Positions 23,597-32,312 of a DNA stretch of 39,944 nt are shown here, piece after piece (position 1 is the first letter of the stretch; each line of letters begins with the position of its first letter). The stretch comes from Mycobacterium sp. GTDB lineage: Bacteria > Actinomycetota > Actinomycetes > Mycobacteriales > Mycobacteriaceae. The notes beneath the pieces are model-generated. The model was not told where the DNA came from and ran no database searches. It saw only the letters and a list, made by a program, of their open reading frames with translations. Both the position numbers and the translations under genes were made by a program. The stretch is from the NCBI GenBank assembly GCA_025966225.1, contig JAOPVI010000080.1:1-39944 (forward strand), in the 5' to 3' direction.

Positions 23597-25573
23597 CTAG
23601 AAGCGGCCGCCGCCTCCGCTGTAGCCGCCGCCGGACCCGCCGAACGTGGTCGACGTCCACCCGCCGCCTCCGCCGAAGCCGCCGCCAAGGCCGCCCGACA
23701 GGATGTTGCCGATGATGATGCCGCCGAGCACCGCGCCCATGTTGGTGCCACCACCACCGCCGCCGTACCGCCCCGTGTACGCGCGCTGCGAGGAGACGAC
23801 GTCGTTGTTGGCCATCGATTGGGCTTGGCCCGCAAACATCGCCGCTCCGTTGGCGTGCTGAATGGCTTCCGAGATATTGGTCGAGCGCTTCGACTGCGCA
23901 GCTTCCAGTTGGCGCAAGGCCTCGTTCAGCCGGGTCCGCGCTTCGGGCCCGATGCTGCCACGCCGCGTGTCGATGTAATCCGACACCGCCCGGACCCGCG
24001 ACTGAGCCGTGAACAGGGCCTGGTCGAAGGCCCTACTCAGCCGATCAGCCGCCGCGCGTTCCTCGGTCACGGTGTCCAATAGGCGATCGAGTTCCGCGTC
24101 GGCCTGCGTCAGATTCGTGAACGCGCCAAGCGGATCGGCACTGCCGGTGGTCTGGGCGGCTGTCACGGCCTTGACCGCGGCGTCGCGGGCGGTGCCCAGC
24201 TGAGCCGCCTGGGGGAGGTTGCCCTGAGCCAGCTGTTCGGCGGCGTGGCTGATGCCCGCCTGGATGTCGGTGATCGCCGCAGGCAGCCCTGCGATGGCTC
24301 TGTTGATGTCGGTGGCGGCGCTGTCGACCGCGTCGAGCAGCGTGCGGGCCTGGCCCAATGCGGACTCCGCAGCACGGACGGAGTCGACGAGCCCGAGCTG
24401 GCGGTCCGTGGGTCGGGCGACCAATGTGCGCCCGGTGGTGATGTTCTGATCGGCGAAGGCGAGCCGCTGCTTGGCCGTGTCGACGTTGCCCGCCACTGAC
24501 GCCAGCGCGCTGTCCGCGTACTGCGAGTGCAACGACGTCAGGGTCTGCTGAGCCGGCTCGATGCGCGCGGTGAGGTCGACCATCTGCTGCGTCAAAGTGT
24601 CCAGCCGCGACGGCGCGTTGATCACCAGATCGCGCAGCTGCTGGAAGGCGTCGCGCTGCGCATCGAGCTCACGGTCGGCCTTGGCCGCGGCCACCACCAC
24701 CCGGGTAAGCAAGTCGCGGCGTTCCATCGGAGTCTCCGGCACGGTGTCGTCCAGGATCTGACGCACGTTGAACGCTTGGGCGAGGGTGGTTTTCGCGTTC
24801 TTCACCGCCGCGGTGAACGGCGCGGTGTCCTTGTCCCCGAATTCCTCGACTGCCAACGCCAATTCGTTGTCGCTCGTCCTGACCGCGTTGTCGACGTCGA
24901 CGACCATCGACTTGGACAGGTCGTCGAGCGCGTCCAACCCCACCGCCGCCAGCGCGCTCGGATCGGCCGGATCCAAGCGGCGCGCGGCCGCGAACTCGGC
25001 TTCGCGGCGCTTGTGCTGGCGTCGACGGCGCCACCACAACAACGCCAGGAGTAGGAGCGCGATGATCGCGATGGCGATCGCGATGCCGACCCACGAGACG
25101 TGGACGGCTGTCGCAATCGGATTCAAGCCGGTAGCGGCGGCCGTCGCGGCCCCCGCCCAGTCTTCGGTACGCAGCTTGGGTTCGATCTCGTCCCGTCGGA
25201 GGGTGTCGACGTCCACCCCGCCGCGTGACGCGTTGGGAACCACGAACGCGTACGCGCGGTCGGTGGTGGCGATGGCGAGGATCGCGTCCTCGTTCTGGAA
25301 GCCGCTGATGCGCATGGTGTTCCGCGCCCAGGCCTCGGCCTCCTGGTTGGAGAACGTATCGACGTATACGACCCATAGCCGGACTCGGCGGGAGCTGTAG
25401 AGATTGTCGACGGCGGTCCGCACCTCGATGAGTTGCCCGGTCGACAGCACGTTGGCGTGGTCGGTGACGTAGCTCCCGAGTCGGAACGGTGGCTCTGCGC
25501 CGGCGCTGGGCGCCAGCAGCACGCTCGCCGTCAGTATCGCAAGGAGTAGGCGAAGTAACCGGGCGATGCGCAT
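23597..25573 (-). CDS. TPM-domain membrane protein with coiled-coil and glycine-rich tail
   Basis: 658 residues. Signal peptide (LLRLLLAILTASVLLAPSAGA), extracytoplasmic TPM (Psb32-like) domain from about residue 30 (VTDHANVLSTGQ, WVVYVDTFSNQEAEAWARNT), one transmembrane helix (GIAIAIAIIALLLLALLWW) followed by basic residues, a long cytoplasmic helical region with repeated Ala/Gln/Asp-rich coiled coils, and a glycine-rich C-terminus ending SGGGGRF. Homolog of Rv2345 by position and length (recalled). TPM domains act in membrane-protein quality control in other systems; the role here is unknown. ATG 25573 is chosen because TACATT (25580-25585) sits six bases before it; the GTG at 25621 would extend it by 16 residues. 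Confidence 0.88.
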   Translation of the reverse strand: MRIARLLRLLLAILTASVLLAPSAGAEPPFRLGSYVTDHANVLSTGQLIEVRTAVDNLYSSRRVRLWVVYVDTFSNQEAEAWARNTMRISGFQNEDAILAIATTDRAYAFVVPNASRGGVDVDTLRRDEIEPKLRTEDWAGAATAAATGLNPIATAVHVSWVGIAIAIAIIALLLLALLWWRRRRQHKRREAEFAAARRLDPADPSALAAVGLDALDDLSKSMVVDVDNAVRTSDNELALAVEEFGDKDTAPFTAAVKNAKTTLAQAFNVRQILDDTVPETPMERRDLLTRVVVAAAKADRELDAQRDAFQQLRDLVINAPSRLDTLTQQMVDLTARIEPAQQTLTSLHSQYADSALASVAGNVDTAKQRLAFADQNITTGRTLVARPTDRQLGLVDSVRAAESALGQARTLLDAVDSAATDINRAIAGLPAAITDIQAGISHAAEQLAQGNLPQAAQLGTARDAAVKAVTAAQTTGSADPLGAFTNLTQADAELDRLLDTVTEERAAADRLSRAFDQALFTAQSRVRAVSDYIDTRRGSIGPEARTRLNEALRQLEAAQSKRSTNISEAIQHANGAAMFAGQAQSMANNDVVSSQRAYTGRYGGGGGGTNMGAVLGGIIIGNILSGGLGGGFGGGGGWTSTTFGGSGGGYSGGGGRF

Positions 25574-25579
25574 GACGTC

Positions 25580-25585
25580 AATGTA
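25580..25585 (-). promoter_or_regulatory. -10 box for leaderless TPM gene
   Basis: TACATT, six bases before ATG 25573. Divergent from the dgt -10 (GACTAT, 25669-25674), which is six bases before GTG 25681. Both genes are thus likely leaderless from one 107-bp intergenic region. Confidence 0.55.
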
Positions 25586-25680
25586 ATGACTGCGTCGTCC
25601 GATCGGTGCCGCGTCGGACATGCTGATGTCGCGCTTGGGCTCTGACGACGGTGCCGACGGTGCTGGCAGACTATGCGCCA

Positions 25681-26940
25681 GTGACCACTTCGCCCAACGA
25701 CCTCTACGACGACTTCGACCGCCAGCGACTGGTGGTCGAGGCGCCCAAGGCTGCGGCGCTGCCTGGCACCGGCGCCGAGCATCGCACCGACTTCGCCCGC
25801 GATCGGGCCAGGGTATTGCACAGTGCGGCGTTCCGTCGACTGGCCGACAAGACCCAAGTCGTCGGGCCTCGGCAGAGTGAAACGCCGCGTACCCGGCTCA
25901 CGCACTCGCTGGAGGTCGCGCAGATCGGGCGCGGCATGGCGATCGGCCTGGGCTGCGATCCCGACCTGGTCGACCTCGCAGGCCTGGCTCACGACATCGG
26001 CCACCCGCCGTACGGGCACAACGGGGAACGGGCCCTCAACGAGCTATCCGAGCACGCCGGCGGCTTCGAGGGCAATGCGCAGAACTTCCGCATCCTGACC
26101 CGGCTCGAACCGAAAGTGCTTGACGCGCAAGGTGTTAGTGCGGGGCTCAACCTGACGCGCGCCTCGCTGGACGCCGTCACCAAGTATCCCTGGTACCGGG
26201 GTCCGAACGGGGGCAAGTTCGGCTTCTACGCCGACGACGAACCCGCGGCGACCTGGGTGCGCACGCACGCGCCCGAGGCGAGGCCGTGTCTCGAGGCGCA
26301 GGTGATGGACTGGGCCGACGACGTCGCTTACTCGGTGCACGACGTCGAGGACGGGGTGGTGTCCGGTCGCGTCGACATGCGGGTGCTCGCCGACGACGAC
26401 GCAGCTGCCGTGCTGGGCCGGCTCGGCGAGGCCAGCGGCATGGGCGCGGGGCTGGCGTCGGGCGACCTGGTCGCGGCTGCGCAGCGCTTGTCGGCGTTGC
26501 CCGTGGTCGCTGCGGTCGGCAAGTACGACGGCACCCTTTCCGCGTCGGTCGCACTCAAGAAGGTGACCAGCGAGCTCGTCGGGCGCTTCGCATCGGCCGC
26601 CATCGCCGCGACCCGCGAGGCGGCAGGCCCGGGTCCGCTGGTGCGGTACCAAACCGAACTGCGGGTTCCACTCCTGGTCCGGGCCGAGGTTGCGGTGCTG
26701 AAGATTCTGGCGCTGCAGTTCATCATGTCCGATCCGCGGCACCTGGACCTGCAGGCCAGTCAGCGGGACCGGATCCACCTGGTCGCGGAGTTCCTGATCG
26801 CGCGGGCGCCGTCGACCCTGGATCCGATCTTCGTGCCGGAGTTCAACGCCGCCGCCGACGACGCCGCCCGGCTGCGGGTGATCCTCGATCAGATCGCGTC
26901 ATACACCGAAGGCCGGTTGGAGCGGATCGAACCGGCCTAA
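25681..26940 (+). CDS. dgt: Deoxyguanosine triphosphate triphosphohydrolase-like (HD domain)
   Basis: 419 residues. HD-domain metal ligands: His75 ([12 protein letters not shown]), His104-Asp105 ([14 protein letters not shown]) and a later Asp in [13 protein letters not shown]. Cleaves dNTPs to deoxynucleoside and triphosphate, helping set dNTP pools. The GTG at 25681 is chosen over GTG 25651 because GACTAT lies six bases upstream. It is followed by a strong hairpin (26943-26975), and then, instead of dnaG directly as I recall in M. tuberculosis, by two inserted genes. Confidence 0.95.
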   Translation: MTTSPNDLYDDFDRQRLVVEAPKAAALPGTGAEHRTDFARDRARVLHSAAFRRLADKTQVVGPRQSETPRTRLTHSLEVAQIGRGMAIGLGCDPDLVDLAGLAHDIGHPPYGHNGERALNELSEHAGGFEGNAQNFRILTRLEPKVLDAQGVSAGLNLTRASLDAVTKYPWYRGPNGGKFGFYADDEPAATWVRTHAPEARPCLEAQVMDWADDVAYSVHDVEDGVVSGRVDMRVLADDDAAAVLGRLGEASGMGAGLASGDLVAAAQRLSALPVVAAVGKYDGTLSASVALKKVTSELVGRFASAAIAATREAAGPGPLVRYQTELRVPLLVRAEVAVLKILALQFIMSDPRHLDLQASQRDRIHLVAEFLIARAPSTLDPIFVPEFNAAADDAARLRVILDQIASYTEGRLERIEPA

Positions 26941-26942
26941 GC

Positions 26943-26975
26943 GGCAAACACGAGTAGGCGACTACTCGGGTTGCC
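26943..26975 (+). terminator. Extended hairpin after dgt
   Basis: CGAGTAG-GCGA-CTACTCG (26951-26968), extended by a second pairing GGCAA/TTGCC (26943-26947 and 26971-26975). It begins 3 nt past the dgt stop. Best read as a terminator separating dgt from the inserted two-gene unit; an operator for that unit is possible. Confidence 0.6.
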
Positions 26976-27045
26976 GTACGCGGGAGCACCCTACGCTCGG
27001 CCCCTCGCCAGTGTTTGCTGGCGCGCTCAACATGGGGGCCTGGAG

Positions 27046-27507
27046 ATGAAGCGTGGAATTCGAGCAGCACGTGCGGGAACGATTGTGCTGGCGTTGGGAA
27101 TTGGAAGCGTGGCCGGTTCACCGGCCGCATTGGCAGTACCCCCACCGAAGCCGGTGATCCAGATCTTGAAGTCACTGCTGAAGGACGTACATGACGTACC
27201 CATGCCATCCCTCGGGCTGGTCTACGACTTCACCAAACTTTTCGGGAAGTCCAGTGCGACCGCCGAGGAACGGGTGGTGGCAAGGGCCACCTGCCTGGCG
27301 ATGAACTCCGTGTTGAGCGGCACCGACAATCACGACTACTGGGAGGACGCAATTCGCGCTCAGCTCCCACGCGGCGGCGACGGGTTGCAAACGACGCTGC
27401 TGAACGGCGCGGTCGACCGCGTTTCGAACAACATCGCCGCAGCCAGTTACGGGCCGGGGTACGCCAAGTTCTACCGCGACGCTTGCTTCCTCAAGAAGCT
27501 GGGCTGA
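27046..27507 (+). CDS. Small secreted protein, first gene of an inserted pair
   Basis: 153 residues. Signal peptide MKRGIRAARAGTIVLALGIG, cleavage likely after AALA. The mature part begins VPPPKPVIQILKSLLKDVHD and has two cysteines (RATCLAMN, RDACFLKK) that could pair. Mostly helical, no recognised domain. ATG 27046 is the start of the signal peptide, with a GGGGGCCTGGAG tract upstream. The next gene begins 13 nt after the stop with its own ribosome site, so the two form an operon. I do not recall this pair between dgt and dnaG in M. tuberculosis. Function unknown; export together with a membrane hydrolase suggests an envelope role. Confidence 0.72.
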   Translation: MKRGIRAARAGTIVLALGIGSVAGSPAALAVPPPKPVIQILKSLLKDVHDVPMPSLGLVYDFTKLFGKSSATAEERVVARATCLAMNSVLSGTDNHDYWEDAIRAQLPRGGDGLQTTLLNGAVDRVSNNIAAASYGPGYAKFYRDACFLKKLG

Positions 27508-27520
27508 GGAGAGCATCGCC

Positions 27521-29389
27521 ATGAAGCAGCAGGTAACCACGGGCTCGAATGGGCAGTCGGACGATGCGTCATCGATCAACGTGATCACCCGCGGCACCGG
27601 GCATCGGTACTCGTCCGGTACCGAGATACGTGTCCACGGGGTCGGTGATCACGCCGACTTCAGCGCGTTGGGCAAGCCGGGCTTCGAGGACCGACGGAAC
27701 AGTCAGGTCGTCATTTGCGACGCCCCGCCACTACCGCGTCATCGATTGTTGCTCGTCGGGTGGAGCCGAGCCAACAGAAGGCTTACTCGGACCCTCGCGT
27801 GGTACCTGTTGTTCCCCTTCACCCTGATCAACGTCGCGGGATACATGGCGCCCAAACGGGCTTGGTGCCAGCAGTTGCTGCAGCGGGGAGTGCAGCTCAC
27901 CAGTCTCCTGCTCACGGTTGCACTGGCCGCGTGGGTGACGGTCATCGTCGAAACGGTGTGGCGCGGCACGACGGATGCTCCCGATGATTCGTTGGTTCGG
28001 CTTCTGATCGCCTGCTCCGGCCCTGCCCTGGTCGGCGCGGTCATCGGCAAGCGATGGTGGCGGGGCGATCGCGCGGTAGACCGAGCCGGCAGCCGCTGTT
28101 CGGTCATCCACCTCGTTGCCCTGGCCTTCCTTGCGGTGCTGTGTGCTCTGGGGCCGGCGACGTGGAAGTATCCGGCGATCGACCACCCGACGTGGTGGCG
28201 GTCGGTGGACGACAAGATGGTCGATCCGATGGCCTACGTGATCTACGGGTCGACCGGAGCGGTGCTGCTCATCGCATTGCTGCTGACGGCAGCCGCCGTT
28301 TCGATCCGCGCCGTCGCCCGCGACAAGTGGCCGATGCGGGAGTCATCGGCACTTGCCGCGTCGGCGTTGCTGCTCGTCGTCGCGACTTTGGTGCTGCACA
28401 CGGGCGGGTCGCTACTGAGGCTCTTCGCTAGCCAGCTGATGAGCCTCATCCAGGATGTCCGGCACTCCGCATCGGGGAGGAGTTCGCTCGCCGAGCACAT
28501 CCTGCTCCCGCAGGCCGAGAACCTGACCGAAGCGTTGAGGATGGACCTGACACTCGGATTCTTTGCGGTCTTCGCCTTGATCCTCGCGGCTGTCGTGCTG
28601 GTGGCTTCGGCGGTCAACAGGACACCCGCGGGTCGGCGTGGTCAAGACCGCGGGTTGCGGCCGACATCGAACTGGCACAGCGTTCTGCGATACGCGCCAG
28701 CCTGCCTGAGCTTCGTCGCGTTCTCGACCGTGCTCGTCACGATCATCGTCTGGGAAGCAATGTGTTTCGCTCTGGACCGGATGGAGGCCGATGACGTTGA
28801 CCTGAGCCGACGACTCATTTCGGGCTTCGGTGCGGTACTCATCGTGTTCCTGATCGTGCGGCGTCCGGAACGGGCAGGCGAATGGATCAAGGGCATCTTC
28901 GAGATGGTCGCCGACATCGCCGGGTTCTGGGCGCCACGTTGGGCTCCCCTTGCAGGGGCGTCGTACCGCAACGTGATCGAGGAAGCCTTGGACGCCGCAG
29001 TCGAGGAAGCCGAACCGGGCGCCATTGCCCTCGTCGGGCACAGTCAAGGATCGGTGATCTGCGCGTGGTACGTCAGCAGATTAGATCGGCACCAGGACCG
29101 CATCATGCTCGTCACCTGCGGATCGCCGCTGCGATCGTTGTACTCGACCTTCTTTCCCAGGTACTTCGGACCCGAGTTCTTCGAATCCGTGGTCTCGAAG
29201 TCGCGAGAAGGCCAGTGGTTAAATTACTGGCGGCTTACGGACCCCATCGGGACCGCGTTGCCTGGCGCACGAAACCATGACTTGACCGAGCAGATCACCC
29301 AACCGCTTCGTGGGCACGGCGAGTACTGGCAGGAAGCGCAAGTGCGAAGTGACGTCGCGGAAGCCTTCGCTACGGCGGCTGTGGTCTAG
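27521..29389 (+). CDS. Polytopic membrane protein with C-terminal alpha/beta-hydrolase domain
   Basis: 622 residues. The soluble N-terminus contains EIRVHGVGDHADF, the HG-type oxyanion strand of alpha/beta-hydrolases. About seven to eight transmembrane segments follow (LAWYLLFPFTLINVAGYMA, LTSLLLTVALAAWVTVIVE, VIHLVALAFLAVLCALGPA, TGAVLLIALLLTAAAVSI, ALAASALLLVVATLVLHTGG, LGFFAVFALILAAVVLVAS, CLSFVAFSTVLVTIIVWEA). The C-terminus holds the nucleophile elbow VGHSQGSVIC at about residue 505 and CGSPLRSLYSTFFPRYFG. The hydrolase is thus split by a membrane domain, an unusual layout suited to a lipid or envelope substrate. ATG 27521 has GAGGAGAG 8 nt upstream. Catalytic Asp and His are not certain. 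No named family recognised. Confidence 0.75.
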   Translation: MKQQVTTGSNGQSDDASSINVITRGTGHRYSSGTEIRVHGVGDHADFSALGKPGFEDRRNSQVVICDAPPLPRHRLLLVGWSRANRRLTRTLAWYLLFPFTLINVAGYMAPKRAWCQQLLQRGVQLTSLLLTVALAAWVTVIVETVWRGTTDAPDDSLVRLLIACSGPALVGAVIGKRWWRGDRAVDRAGSRCSVIHLVALAFLAVLCALGPATWKYPAIDHPTWWRSVDDKMVDPMAYVIYGSTGAVLLIALLLTAAAVSIRAVARDKWPMRESSALAASALLLVVATLVLHTGGSLLRLFASQLMSLIQDVRHSASGRSSLAEHILLPQAENLTEALRMDLTLGFFAVFALILAAVVLVASAVNRTPAGRRGQDRGLRPTSNWHSVLRYAPACLSFVAFSTVLVTIIVWEAMCFALDRMEADDVDLSRRLISGFGAVLIVFLIVRRPERAGEWIKGIFEMVADIAGFWAPRWAPLAGASYRNVIEEALDAAVEEAEPGAIALVGHSQGSVICAWYVSRLDRHQDRIMLVTCGSPLRSLYSTFFPRYFGPEFFESVVSKSREGQWLNYWRLTDPIGTALPGARNHDLTEQITQPLRGHGEYWQEAQVRSDVAEAFATAAVV

Positions 29390-29433
29390 GACGCCCCCGC
29401 TCGAACCGGCGTAAGTGGCCAGCGTCGCCCGCA

Positions 29434-29439
29434 TAGACT
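29434..29439 (+). promoter_or_regulatory. -10 box for leaderless dnaG
   Basis: TAGACT, six bases (TGGCTC) before ATG 29446. It gives dnaG its own promoter downstream of the inserted pair. Confidence 0.55.
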
Positions 29440-29445
29440 TGGCTC

Positions 29446-31338
29446 ATGGCTGGCCGGATTTCTGATCGCGACATCGCGGCCATCCGTGAGCGGGTTCGCA
29501 TCGAGGACATCGTCGGCGACTACGTCCAGTTGCGCCGGGCAGGCGTCGACTCGCTCAAGGGACTGTGTCCGTTCCACGACGAGAAGTCGCCGTCCTTCCA
29601 CGTCCGGCCCAACCACGGCCAGTTCCACTGCTTCGGTTGTGGCGAGGGCGGTGACGTCTACTCGTTCCTGCAGAAGATCGAGCACGTCAACTTCGTCGAA
29701 TCCGTCGAGATGATCGCCGACCGGATCGGCTACACCGTCACCTACACGGGCGCCTCGACCACCAACGTTCAGCGCGATCGCGGGAGCCGCAGTCGGCTGG
29801 TGGCCGCCAACGCCGCGGCCCAGGAGTTCTATGCCGAGGCCCTGCAATCGGCGGAGGCGGCACCCGCCCGGCAGTACCTGATCGAGCGCAACTTCGACGC
29901 CGAGGTGGCCAAGCAGTTCGGCTGCGGTTTCGCTCCTTCGGGGTGGGACTCGCTGACGAAACATCTGTTGCGCAAGGGTTTTGAGTTCAAGGAGCTCGAG
30001 GCCGCGGGCCTGTCGCGGGAGGGCAAGCGGGGCCCGATGGACCGCTTCCATCGACGCCTGCTGTGGCCGATCCGGGTGTCCACCGGCGACGTCATCGGAT
30101 TTGGCGCCCGGCGCCTGTTCGACGACGATCACATGGAGGCCAAGTACGTCAACACTCCGGAGACGGTGCTCTACAAGAAGTCGAACGTGCTGTTCGGACT
30201 GGATCTGGCCAAGCGTGACATCGCCAAGGGGCACCAGGCCGTCGTGGTCGAGGGCTACACCGACGTGATGGCGATGCACCTGGCCGGGGTGACCACCGCG
30301 GTGGCGTCGTGCGGCACCGCCTTCGGCGACGAGCACCTGTCCATGTTGCGTCGACTCATGATGGACGACAACTTCTTTCGCGGTGAGTTGATATACGTGT
30401 TCGACGGCGACGCGGCGGGCCGCGCGGCCGCGGTGAAGGCCTTCGAGGGTGAGCAGAATCTCGCGGGCCAGTCGTTCGTCGCGGTGGCCGACGACGGCAT
30501 GGATCCCTGCGACCTCCGGCTGAAGTCAGGTGACGCGGCGCTGCGTGATCTCGTCGCACGTCGAACTCCGTTGTTCGAGTTCGCGATTCGCACTGCGCTG
30601 ACCGACCATGATCTGGACAACGCCGAGGGTCGGGTGTCGAGCCTGCGCCGCTGCGTGCCGATGGTGGCCAAGATCAAGGATCCGACGCTGCGTGACGAGT
30701 ACGCCCGTCAGCTGGCGGGGTGGGTCGGCTGGGCAGACGTCGCACAGGTCATCTCCCGGGTGCGTCAATCGGCCAAGACCGGTGCCGCCGCGCCGCGTCG
30801 CGAGGGTCGCCGACCCGTTGCCGAGGCGCCGGTCGTCAATCGTCCCGATCCGCGCGATCCGACGCTGTGGCCGCAGCGTGAGGCGCTCAAGTCGGCGTTG
30901 CAGTACCCCGCCATCGCGGGCCCGGTGTTCGACACGTTGACCGTCGAGAGCTTTACCCACCCCGGATACGCGTCGGTGCGCGCGGCCGTTGCCGCTGCCG
31001 GCGGCATGTCGGCGGGCCTGTCCGGCGGGGAGTGGATCGAAGCCGTCCGCGGGCAGGCGGCGTCGCCGGAAGTCGGCGGCATGGTCAGCGAGCTCGGGGT
31101 GGAGGCCATCAAGGTCGAGGACGACGAGCGCCTGCCGCGCTACATCGGTGGCGTTTTGGCCCGCTTGCAGGAGGTCTGGGTGGGTCGGCAGATCGCCGAG
31201 ATGAAGTCCAAGCTGCAACGCATGTCACCTGTCGAGCACGTCGACGCCTACAACGCGCTGTTCGGCGACCTCGTCGCCATGGAGACCTACCGGCGCAGCC
31301 TGCTGCAGCAGGCCAGCGGCGACGACCTTACTGCGTGA
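29446..31338 (+). CDS. dnaG: DNA primase
   Basis: 630 residues. CHC2 zinc ribbon Cys41, His44, Cys62, Cys65 (CPFH and CFGC), RNA-polymerase domain, and TOPRIM motifs EGYTDV (269-274) and DGD at 320-322. A C-terminal helicase-binding domain of mycobacterial type ends in LQQASGDDLTA. Synthesises RNA primers for chromosome replication with DnaB. ATG 29446 is supported by TAGACT six bases upstream. The linker before the C-terminal domain (about 445-470) is Arg/Pro-rich and low in conservation. Confidence 0.97.
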   Translation: MAGRISDRDIAAIRERVRIEDIVGDYVQLRRAGVDSLKGLCPFHDEKSPSFHVRPNHGQFHCFGCGEGGDVYSFLQKIEHVNFVESVEMIADRIGYTVTYTGASTTNVQRDRGSRSRLVAANAAAQEFYAEALQSAEAAPARQYLIERNFDAEVAKQFGCGFAPSGWDSLTKHLLRKGFEFKELEAAGLSREGKRGPMDRFHRRLLWPIRVSTGDVIGFGARRLFDDDHMEAKYVNTPETVLYKKSNVLFGLDLAKRDIAKGHQAVVVEGYTDVMAMHLAGVTTAVASCGTAFGDEHLSMLRRLMMDDNFFRGELIYVFDGDAAGRAAAVKAFEGEQNLAGQSFVAVADDGMDPCDLRLKSGDAALRDLVARRTPLFEFAIRTALTDHDLDNAEGRVSSLRRCVPMVAKIKDPTLRDEYARQLAGWVGWADVAQVISRVRQSAKTGAAAPRREGRRPVAEAPVVNRPDPRDPTLWPQREALKSALQYPAIAGPVFDTLTVESFTHPGYASVRAAVAAAGGMSAGLSGGEWIEAVRGQAASPEVGGMVSELGVEAIKVEDDERLPRYIGGVLARLQEVWVGRQIAEMKSKLQRMSPVEHVDAYNALFGDLVAMETYRRSLLQQASGDDLTA

Positions 31339-31402
31339 GCGTCGCCGTCGCGCTATGGTGAAGGCGCTGTCCGACCTCATAAGACGCCGTGGAGGGCTTT
31401 TC

Positions 31403-31690
31403 ATGATCATCCGAGCTCATCGCTTCGTCGCCGCTGGCGCGTTGGCCGTCGCCGCCGTGGCCGCTCCGATCGCCGTCGCGTTGATGGGCGTCGACACTGC
31501 GTCCAACGCAGCACCCAAGTGTCTGTCGCAGGTCACCAGCAACGGTTCCGATCCGATTTGCGTGGGCTACTCGAACGGTCAGCCGCTCGTTGGCAGCAGT
31601 CCGGGTGGGCTCTACGGTCCGGGTCAAGGTATCGGAGTCAACACGGGTCCGCTGGCGCCTGGTACGACCTGGTCCACGCCGGTCAACTAG
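31403..31690 (+). CDS. Small secreted protein downstream of dnaG
   Basis: 95 residues. Signal peptide MIIRAHRFVAAGALAVAAVAAPIAVALMG, cleavage near SNA. The short Gly/Pro-rich mature part has two cysteines (PKCLSQ, PICVGY) about 15 residues apart and a GGLYGPGQGIGVN stretch. No domain recognised; corresponds by position to Rv2342 (recalled). ATG 31403 is chosen because GGAGGG lies 6 nt upstream; ATG 31355 lacks a site. The stop overlaps the convergent gene's stop by four bases (CTAG). Confidence 0.75.
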   Translation: MIIRAHRFVAAGALAVAAVAAPIAVALMGVDTASNAAPKCLSQVTSNGSDPICVGYSNGQPLVGSSPGGLYGPGQGIGVNTGPLAPGTTWSTPVN

Positions 31691-31929
31691 CGGCGGTCGG
31701 TGCCCGTTTCGGGCTCCAGCACGGTCTTGGCGTCGATGGGCGTCAGCGTCACCATGGGATCGGGTGATACCCGGTCAGCCAGTTTCCGGCGTCCTGCATC
31801 GAGGACGGCCTTCGTTTTCGGGCTTTCGGTGATCGCCCGGTAGGTGCCTGCGAGCTGTTCGTAGCGACGACGGCCCGCCTTGGCGCCCAAGACGTAACCG
31901 ACGGCCATTACGGCGGCGAATCGGATCAC
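31687..31929 (-). CDS. Small conserved protein with an N-terminal membrane helix
   Basis: 80 residues. VIRFAAVMAVGYVLGAKAGRRRYEQ begins with a glycine-containing hydrophobic helix followed by a basic stretch, the layout of small YtxH-like envelope proteins common in actinobacteria. The C-terminus is polar (SPDPMVTLTPIDAK). GTG 31929 has GGGAGGG about 5 nt upstream, which decides the start over an upstream ATG. Function unknown. Confidence 0.7.
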   Translation of the reverse strand: MIRFAAVMAVGYVLGAKAGRRRYEQLAGTYRAITESPKTKAVLDAGRRKLADRVSPDPMVTLTPIDAKTVLEPETGTDRR

Positions 31930-32083
31930 TGGAGCCCTCCCACATGACGGTGCATTGTGTCCATCCTGCCTCACGTGGCCGGGTCCGCGCCGCCGGGCAG
32001 GACCCGGAATCGAATACCTACTTTGTGGGCTCGTACGCTAGAGTCATCCCTCGGTTCGCGTGCAACGCGCGTTCCGGTGTTAG

Positions 32084-32156
32084 TCCCCTGTAGCTCAATT
32101 GGCAGAGCTTCCGACTGTTAATCGGACGGTTCGTGGTTCGAGTCCACGCGGGGGAG
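32084..32156 (+). tRNA. asnT: tRNA-Asn (anticodon GUU)
   Basis: 73 nt. The acceptor stem TCCCCTG pairs with CGGGGGA (one U-G), the D arm is AGCTCAATTGGCAGAGCT, the anticodon arm CCGAC-TGTTAAT-CGG has anticodon GTT, and the T arm is CGTGG-TTCGAGT-CCACG. The CCA end is not encoded. A T-run follows directly (32161-32164). A weak -10-like TACGCT is at 32034-32039. Position downstream of dnaG agrees with my memory of M. tuberculosis asnT. Confidence 0.96.
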
Positions 32157-32162
32157 CAACTT

Positions 32163-32312
32163 TTACGCGGCCTCGAGGCGACCGGACGGGCCGCCGTGGT
32201 TGTGCAGTACCAATGGCCCTCCCGGGTCGCCGACCTGGAGATAGACCGGCTTCCGACCGTTGACGTCGGCTGACCCCTCGCCATCGGCCAGGGTGGCGTT
32301 TCTGGTGTTCAT
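32163..32312 (-). pseudogene. Truncated alpha/beta-hydrolase remnant next to tRNA-Asn
   Basis: Only 49 codons. The frame ends GDPGGPLVLHNHGGPSGRLEA then stops, 7 nt from the tRNA 3' end. This is the start of a proline-iminopeptidase-like alpha/beta-hydrolase (first strand plus HG oxyanion region), which normally continues for about 250 more residues with a GxSxG serine; none of that remains. Its ATG overlaps the stop of the acyl-CoA dehydrogenase gene (ATGA), so it was once translated as the second gene of that operon. The cut coincides with the tRNA, suggesting deletion or integration there. Confidence 0.7.

Noticed and set aside
32084..32160. Prophage or integrative element at tRNA-Asn
   Set aside because: No integrase, phage gene or second tRNA fragment is visible in the window; only the truncated hydrolase hints at past integration.
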